Below are positions 59,518 to 64,000 of a DNA stretch of 64,000 nucleotides, piece after piece. This DNA comes from Mercurialis annua (Eukaryota > Streptophyta > Magnoliopsida > Malpighiales > Euphorbiaceae): the NCBI RefSeq assembly GCF_937616625.2, contig NC_065573.1:17995001-18059000 (forward strand), in the 5' to 3' direction. How positions within the stretch are numbered: the first letter of the stretch is position 1; each line of letters opens with the position of its first letter. Under the pieces are notes generated by a model. It saw only the letters and a list, made by a program, of their open reading frames with translations. It was not told where the DNA came from and ran no database searches. Both the position numbers and the translations under genes were made by a program.

Positions 59518-60193
59518 AAAGCACATGGAATTCCTGAGATATAATTGCACCTAAAGCCTTAATTTGGTTAATTGAGGTATACAGTCGGCGTATTCGATAT
59601 GTCAACCTCGCAAGTCCAGGTTAGCAACTCCTCTCTTGCTGCTCCGTGAACGATGAAGGTCCAAAATGGAAGGAATTAAAACCCAACACTTGATGATTAA
59701 ATACAGATGTGCCGGAACTTAAACTCATAATTTATTCCCAGCTTTGATCAGTGAATAGCTTCAACCCCAGGTGGATTGAATGGGATGCTTGTGTCATCTT
59801 ACTAAGATTTATTCGGTTCAAGCAAATACGGCCTAGTTGAAGAAATTTGCTGTAACAGCGTGTTGATAAGAAAAATTCTTAGTGTCATTGGAAGGTTATA
59901 TAAGGGAGAAATGTATTTCGTGAGGCATGTTTATGGCTTGAGATGGTCAGGGTATGGAAACACAGAGTAGGGAACAACTTATAAAATCCCATGTAATTGT
60001 AATATTGAAAGTTTAGCCTAGCAGCAGTCTGCTTGTTGTCGCATGAATTACAGCCGATAAGAACAAATAATGTGTACATTTTAATCCTTCCGTCATTTTT
60101 GGTGCTCGAGTACACAACAGGCAACCCATCTTGAATCCTATATGATTACTTGCGCTCGAATCTTTGAATTTGGATATCGGCAAACACTTCGGG
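59518..60193 (+). other. 3' UTR and downstream region of the TPR/J gene
   Basis: Sequence after the stop codon is of mixed composition, as expected for a 3' UTR. A TGTAATTGTAATATTG stretch at 59993 and AACAAATAATG at 60062 are possible far-upstream and near-upstream polyadenylation signals. The end of the transcript cannot be fixed. The minus-strand frame at 59885-60124 shows no domain. Confidence 0.35.
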
Positions 60194-60288
60194 CGTTTAG
60201 TTCAAAACTAAAAGTAAGAATAAAAAAGAAAAATATACACCCGTTTAGTTCAAAACTAAAAGTAAGAATAAAAAAGAAAAATATACAC
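60194..60288. repeat. Perfect direct duplication of about 48 bp
   Basis: Two adjacent copies start CGTTTAGTTCAAAACTAAAA at 60194 and 60242 and are identical up to ATATACAC. The sharpness suggests a recent slippage or duplication event. Confidence 0.85.
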
Positions 60289-60394
60289 TAATGGGTGTCG
60301 ATTTGCTTGCTTTCTCATTCAAAAGAAGGTTACATAAATACAAGAGCTATACTATACTTGAAGTCCTGGTTTAGGATCTAACTTGATCATCACT

Positions 60395-60633
60395 TACTTT
60401 CACACAGTTTAAGAAAAGCAATTATTGTTTATAAATTTTGTAAAATTCTATTTACTTTTCTTATAATACCCCTATTTAATATAGGGTCCACTTTCACTTT
60501 ATTTATTAGTATATTTTAAATTGGGGTAATATAGAAAAATTAAGTGTAAAAGTTAGTTACTTTTTGAAAGTGGATAAGAGTTTTGGGACAAAAAAATTTC
60601 TCAAAGTGGACAACTCTATTGGGACGGAAGGAT
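60395..60633. mobile_element. Truncated Stowaway-like MITE
   Basis: The right end, read inverted, is ATCCTTCCGTCCCAATAGAG followed by a TTGTCCACTTT string, a Stowaway-type terminus next to TA. The left end lacks a matching terminal repeat, so one end seems lost. Confidence 0.5.
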
Positions 60634-60764
60634 TATATAATAAGAGTAAATAACAAAATTATACAAAAAAAAGGAAAAATATTATAAAAATGCTAAGTCA
60701 TCTCTATTATTACCTCACCACCTAAAAAAGCTAAAACTTTACATTTAATACCTTACCGATAAGA

Positions 60765-61201
60765 ATGCAACATATGGCACACACAAAACAAATAAAAAAA
60801 GTCAAAAACGCGTCAGAATGGGTCAAAAACGCGTCAGCAAACGCGTCTGACTTGCGTCAGTCACGCGCGTCGGTCACGTGTCAGTCACACGTCAGTTTGT
60901 CAAAATTATTCACATGTATCATTTATATATCCGCGATGTATCAGCAATGTATCAGAAACATATTTAATTATTATTTTCTCTTATTTTTAAAACAAATATA
61001 TATGTATACATATACACCCAAACACACATACTATTTATATTTATTATTTATATCCCTATAAAGTGTATGTATAGCATATTTTAAATTAAAAGATACATGT
61101 ATTACATACTTTAAAAATACATAAATTATGTTACAAAAAGAGTATCCATAAAAAATGTTCTTCATACATGTTTGATGCGTGCCTTATTCTTTTATTAATT
61201 A

Positions 61202-61247
<46 letters not shown>

Positions 61248-62140
61248 TATACACACTCTCATATATATGTATTAATAATGTGTCTTTAATGTGTATGTAT
61301 AACATATTTTAAATTAAAGCTACATGTATGATATATTTTAATTAAAATTTACGCATCAATAACATTTTAATTTGTTACTCGATATAAACATCTTTATAAT
61401 TTGGTTGCATTTTTTTAGCTCAGTTGCCTAACATTTAAAAATTATGTGTATCTAGTATGTATGTACAAGATATTTTTAACAAATTTTAAGCATTATTGTT
61501 TCCGATATATCTATCAAAATACGTTTAATTAATTAATATATATTTAAAATGTATACATTTGAACTGTTTTTTGATATGTATAATTTATATATTAAATAGA
61601 AAAACACAAATACATCTAAGATACATTTCAGATACGTCATATATACATCTCATTTTTTCAAGGTGTGACTGAATAAACGTAGTTTTTAAATTCATAAAAT
61701 GGCCGAGAAAAAAGTAATGCTAAAAAGTTCTAACTATCGCTCAGATAAGCATTTCCTTATATCTTCAATTATTGTAAACCATATACCAACAATTACTCTA
61801 AAATTATAATGATTCACTAGTTTAAAAATCGATCGATGTATCTACAATATATCAACGATGTATCAGTAATGTATTATTGATGTATGTATAATCCCCCTTT
61901 TGTTTGACTACGGCTCTTATAATTCTCAATTAGTCTCTAATGCTATTAAATTAAGGACTGGAGATGAAGTCGATTCGCCGACAAATTTTTAGGCTTTTCA
62001 CAAAAATACTTATTTTCAACTAAAAGTTTACAAACATGTATCTGTTATATGTATATGTGAAAATACATAAACAATACACGAATAATACATAAAAAATACA
62101 TAAAAAATACATCTCAAATGCAATCGTTTTACACCAAATC
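60765..62140. repeat. CGCGTC-rich cluster followed by scattered GATACAT-type repeats
   Basis: Positions 60803-60895 repeat AACGCGTCAG and GTCAGTCACG words in an otherwise AT-rich area. From 60910 to 62140 GATACAT, ATGTATCAG and ACATGTATC words recur loosely, with an (AT)n microsatellite at 61206-61243. The combination resembles the interior of the Stowaway-like element at 33440-34690. No gene is supported; the frame at 60765-61061 is repeat-derived. Confidence 0.5.
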
Positions 62141-62159
62141 AAACCAATCCCACAAACCG

Positions 62160-62550
62160 TCTCCAATGCCTTGAGCATTTTAAATTTAATAGAAGAAAAA
62201 GCCTCCATCTTCATCTTCAAATCCCTCATCCTCACTATCAGATAACAAATAGTCCCCTTCATCATCTTCATCTTTCCCTTCAGAAAACACCGAGATTCTT
62301 GAATTGTTCCACCTAAAATTCACTCCAGCAAGTTTATCAATAACACCATCTACATCACTCTCTTCCATCCGACCACCAATCTCCTCATCGAAATGTGAAA
62401 TTGAAAAGGATCCATCATCACTCTCAACCTAAATCATTCTCAGTAACCTCCCCATTCTCAACGCCAATCTAAGGCACCCACAAATGAACATGTTTCCCCA
62501 ATGCCATATTTCTATTCCCAACCGCATTATATTGCTCCTCAAACTTTAAA
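62160..62550 (-). pseudogene. Acidic coding fragment, possibly the N-terminal part of a Mutator-like transposase
   Basis: On the minus strand the clearest frame (62368-62186) reads MEESDVDGVIDKLAGVNFRW and then a strongly acidic stretch (SEGKDEDDEGDYLLSDSEDE). Upstream frames carry related acidic text (ENGEVTENDLG) but with stops and a frame change, so the fragment is broken. Acidic D/E-rich linkers precede the DNA-binding part in many plant MULE proteins, but no zinc finger or DDE motif is visible. A fragment of another acidic host protein is possible. Confidence 0.35.
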
Positions 62551-62559
62551 AAAAAAAAA

Positions 62560-62800
62560 TCACAAAAGTCAAAACATTTGAATTTTATTTGTATCGTCTT
62601 GAAACGCAGGTTTTCATTTCAATAATATTCAACTATACAATTTTACTTAGCGCTGATGTGGCATGTCACACATCAGTGCCATATAAGCAAAATCGCATAA
62701 GTGCACATAATTGAAATAAAATCCTGCATTTTAAGACAAATTGGATAAAATTTAAAAGTTAGGACTTTTGTGAAATTTTTATGAAAAGTTTGCCCCTTTT
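62560..62800. mobile_element. Foldback MITE with central palindrome (copy 2)
   Basis: The arms include TCTTGAAACGCAGGTTTTCA on the left and CTGCATTTTAAGACAAATTG on the right. The central palindrome GCGCTGATGTGGCATG / TCACACATCAGTGCC is at 62650-62680. It shares this core and the TATCCAACTA/AAATTGAATAAAA flanking words with copy 1 at 12236-12565. Termini are approximate. Confidence 0.55.
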
Positions 62801-63582
62801 TGGTCGTTTGACCTCTAAAATATATGATAGCATATTTTATATTAAAAAGCATATATATAATAGCTATTAAAATATATATACAAAAATGTGTATATATAAT
62901 GTATTTATCATGTAATATATGTTAAAAAAATTCTTTATCATGAATTATAAATTATATATTACTAATTTAAATAATTATGATTTATTGTGATTATTTATCT
63001 TTAACAAATTTATGAAATGTCACGTGTTAATTAAATATTTTATTTTGATAATATTATATGCAAAAATTTATTATTAACAGTGATAGCTATTGTTTAGATT
63101 TTACTATTGAAAGAATTAATTTATTTTCAATTATTATTGTCAGGTGTTATCAAAATAATAAATTGAATATATTAAATTTCCATATGAATCATAGGCATGT
63201 CTACTAATTCTAACGCATGTAGGAATTATGATAAGGAGCACATGTCACTTTTTTATTAACACATGTCTTTAAACTATTGAATGGGCACAAGGTGTAAATA
63301 ATTGGCCTTATTAGCTATTTGATGTAAACAAAAAGTTAGCAGGAATGAAAGAAATATAGAAGTTTAGCATTTTTGAAATAAGTTACCGTGTTTAGCCCAA
63401 ATGTGTAATTTTCTCATATAATAATTAAAATAGTAATAAAAGTATTTTTTTATTTAAAATTTTATATGATTAAAAAATAATTAAAATAGTACTAATTAAA
63501 TATTATAAAAAAAAGTAGTAGTTTGCTAATATAGTAGTTTATTTTAATGAATATTCTAATTTTAATAGTTATCTTAACATGT
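62801..63582. other. AT-rich non-coding region
   Basis: No gene or element end is seen; the stretch is largely A/T. Confidence 0.4.
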
Positions 63583-63591
63583 TAGTTTATA

Positions 63592-63963
63592 GGCTTAATG
63601 ACTTAAAAAACCCCGACTTTTCATCCCCTTTTCAATTATACCCTGACGTTGAAAAATTGTCAGTTTTACCCCAGTTTACACTTTTTCATTTCAATTGTAC
63701 CCTAAAGCATAAAATTGACTTTTATTTATTTGACGAAAGTTCAATAAATTCTCTTAAAAATGGTCAATTTAATATAAAAAGTTAATCTAATGCAAAAAAG
63801 GTGAATTTAGAGAATTTTTGCCAAATAAAAAAAGGTCAATTTTATGCTTTAGGGTACAATTGAAATGAAAAAAAGCAAAATATGGTAAAATTGACAGATT
63901 TGCAACGTCAGAGTAGGATTAAAAAGGGGATGAAAAGTCAGAGTTTTTTTAAGACATTAAGCC
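63592..63963. mobile_element. Foldback MITE, Mutator-like, 372 bp, TSD TAGTTTATA
   Basis: The ends GGCTTAATGACTTAAAAAA and, inverted, GGCTTAATGTCTTAAAAAA lead long pairing arms (for example ACTTTTCATCCCCTTTT and its partner). An exact 9-bp duplication TAGTTTATA lies at 63583-63591 and 63964-63972. The frame at 63579-63785 runs through one arm and is not a gene. Confidence 0.92.
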
Positions 63964-64000
63964 TAGTTTATATTATTTAGTACTCTAATTTTAATAATTT

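Noticed and set aside
1..64000. CRISPR arrays, bacterial operons or phage-type systems
   Set aside because: The window is plant nuclear DNA with introns and plant transposons; the tandem repeats have no spacer structure.

Overview
The window is AT-rich nuclear DNA from a flowering plant, most likely a eudicot. It has intron-split genes, Ty3/gypsy and Ty1/copia retroelements, and a CACTA element with the plant-typical CACTACTAGAAAA end. It also carries many small inverted-repeat transposons (MITEs). I cannot name the species. The proteins look ordinary for a rosid, but that is an impression only.

Only two genes can be supported. One, on the minus strand (36209-40091, six coding exons, 215 aa predicted), encodes a FATTY ACID EXPORT protein of the FAX1 type, a plastid envelope protein with four hydrophobic segments and the conserved SGGNPPPKK tail. 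The other, on the plus strand (48040-59517, twelve coding exons, 1323 aa predicted), encodes a large TPR plus DnaJ co-chaperone of the Arabidopsis TPR15/TPR16 type. It has a long disordered N-terminus with ten FG dipeptides, then TPR repeats, then a C-terminal J domain with an HPD motif. The two genes are about 8 kb apart and diverge from a transposon-filled intergenic region.

The first 36 kb holds no supportable host gene; it is layered transposon debris. It contains a gypsy LTR (1-1861 plus 4067-4395, followed by a primer-binding site) split by a solo LTR (1862-4061, target duplication TTTAA). Two more solo LTRs follow (7251-9979, duplication AAATA; 24760-27294, duplication ATTTT). There is also a 3' LTR with its polypurine tract (19300-19921), a probable 6-kb Harbinger-like element (24733-30739) that hosts the third solo LTR, and a 2.4-kb Stowaway-like element (32658-35035) filled with tandem GATACAT-type repeats.

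Between the genes (40.4-47.9 kb) lie a MITE just upstream of FAX1, a gypsy LTR fragment, a decayed copia element on the minus strand (gag, zinc knuckle, protease remnant, pre-integrase and integrase start), and a complete non-autonomous CACTA element (45485-46614, duplication AAT). The CACTA element carries a segment resembling the 5S rRNA internal promoter.

A family of foldback MITEs flanked by 9-bp duplications (Mutator-like) recurs across the window, including one in a TPR/J-gene intron and one upstream of FAX1. The most unusual structures are a nearly perfect 290-bp inverted repeat inside FAX1 intron 3, the 5S-like box in the CACTA element, and the FG-rich N-terminus of the co-chaperone. 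All homology statements rest on recognition by eye; no database search was run.
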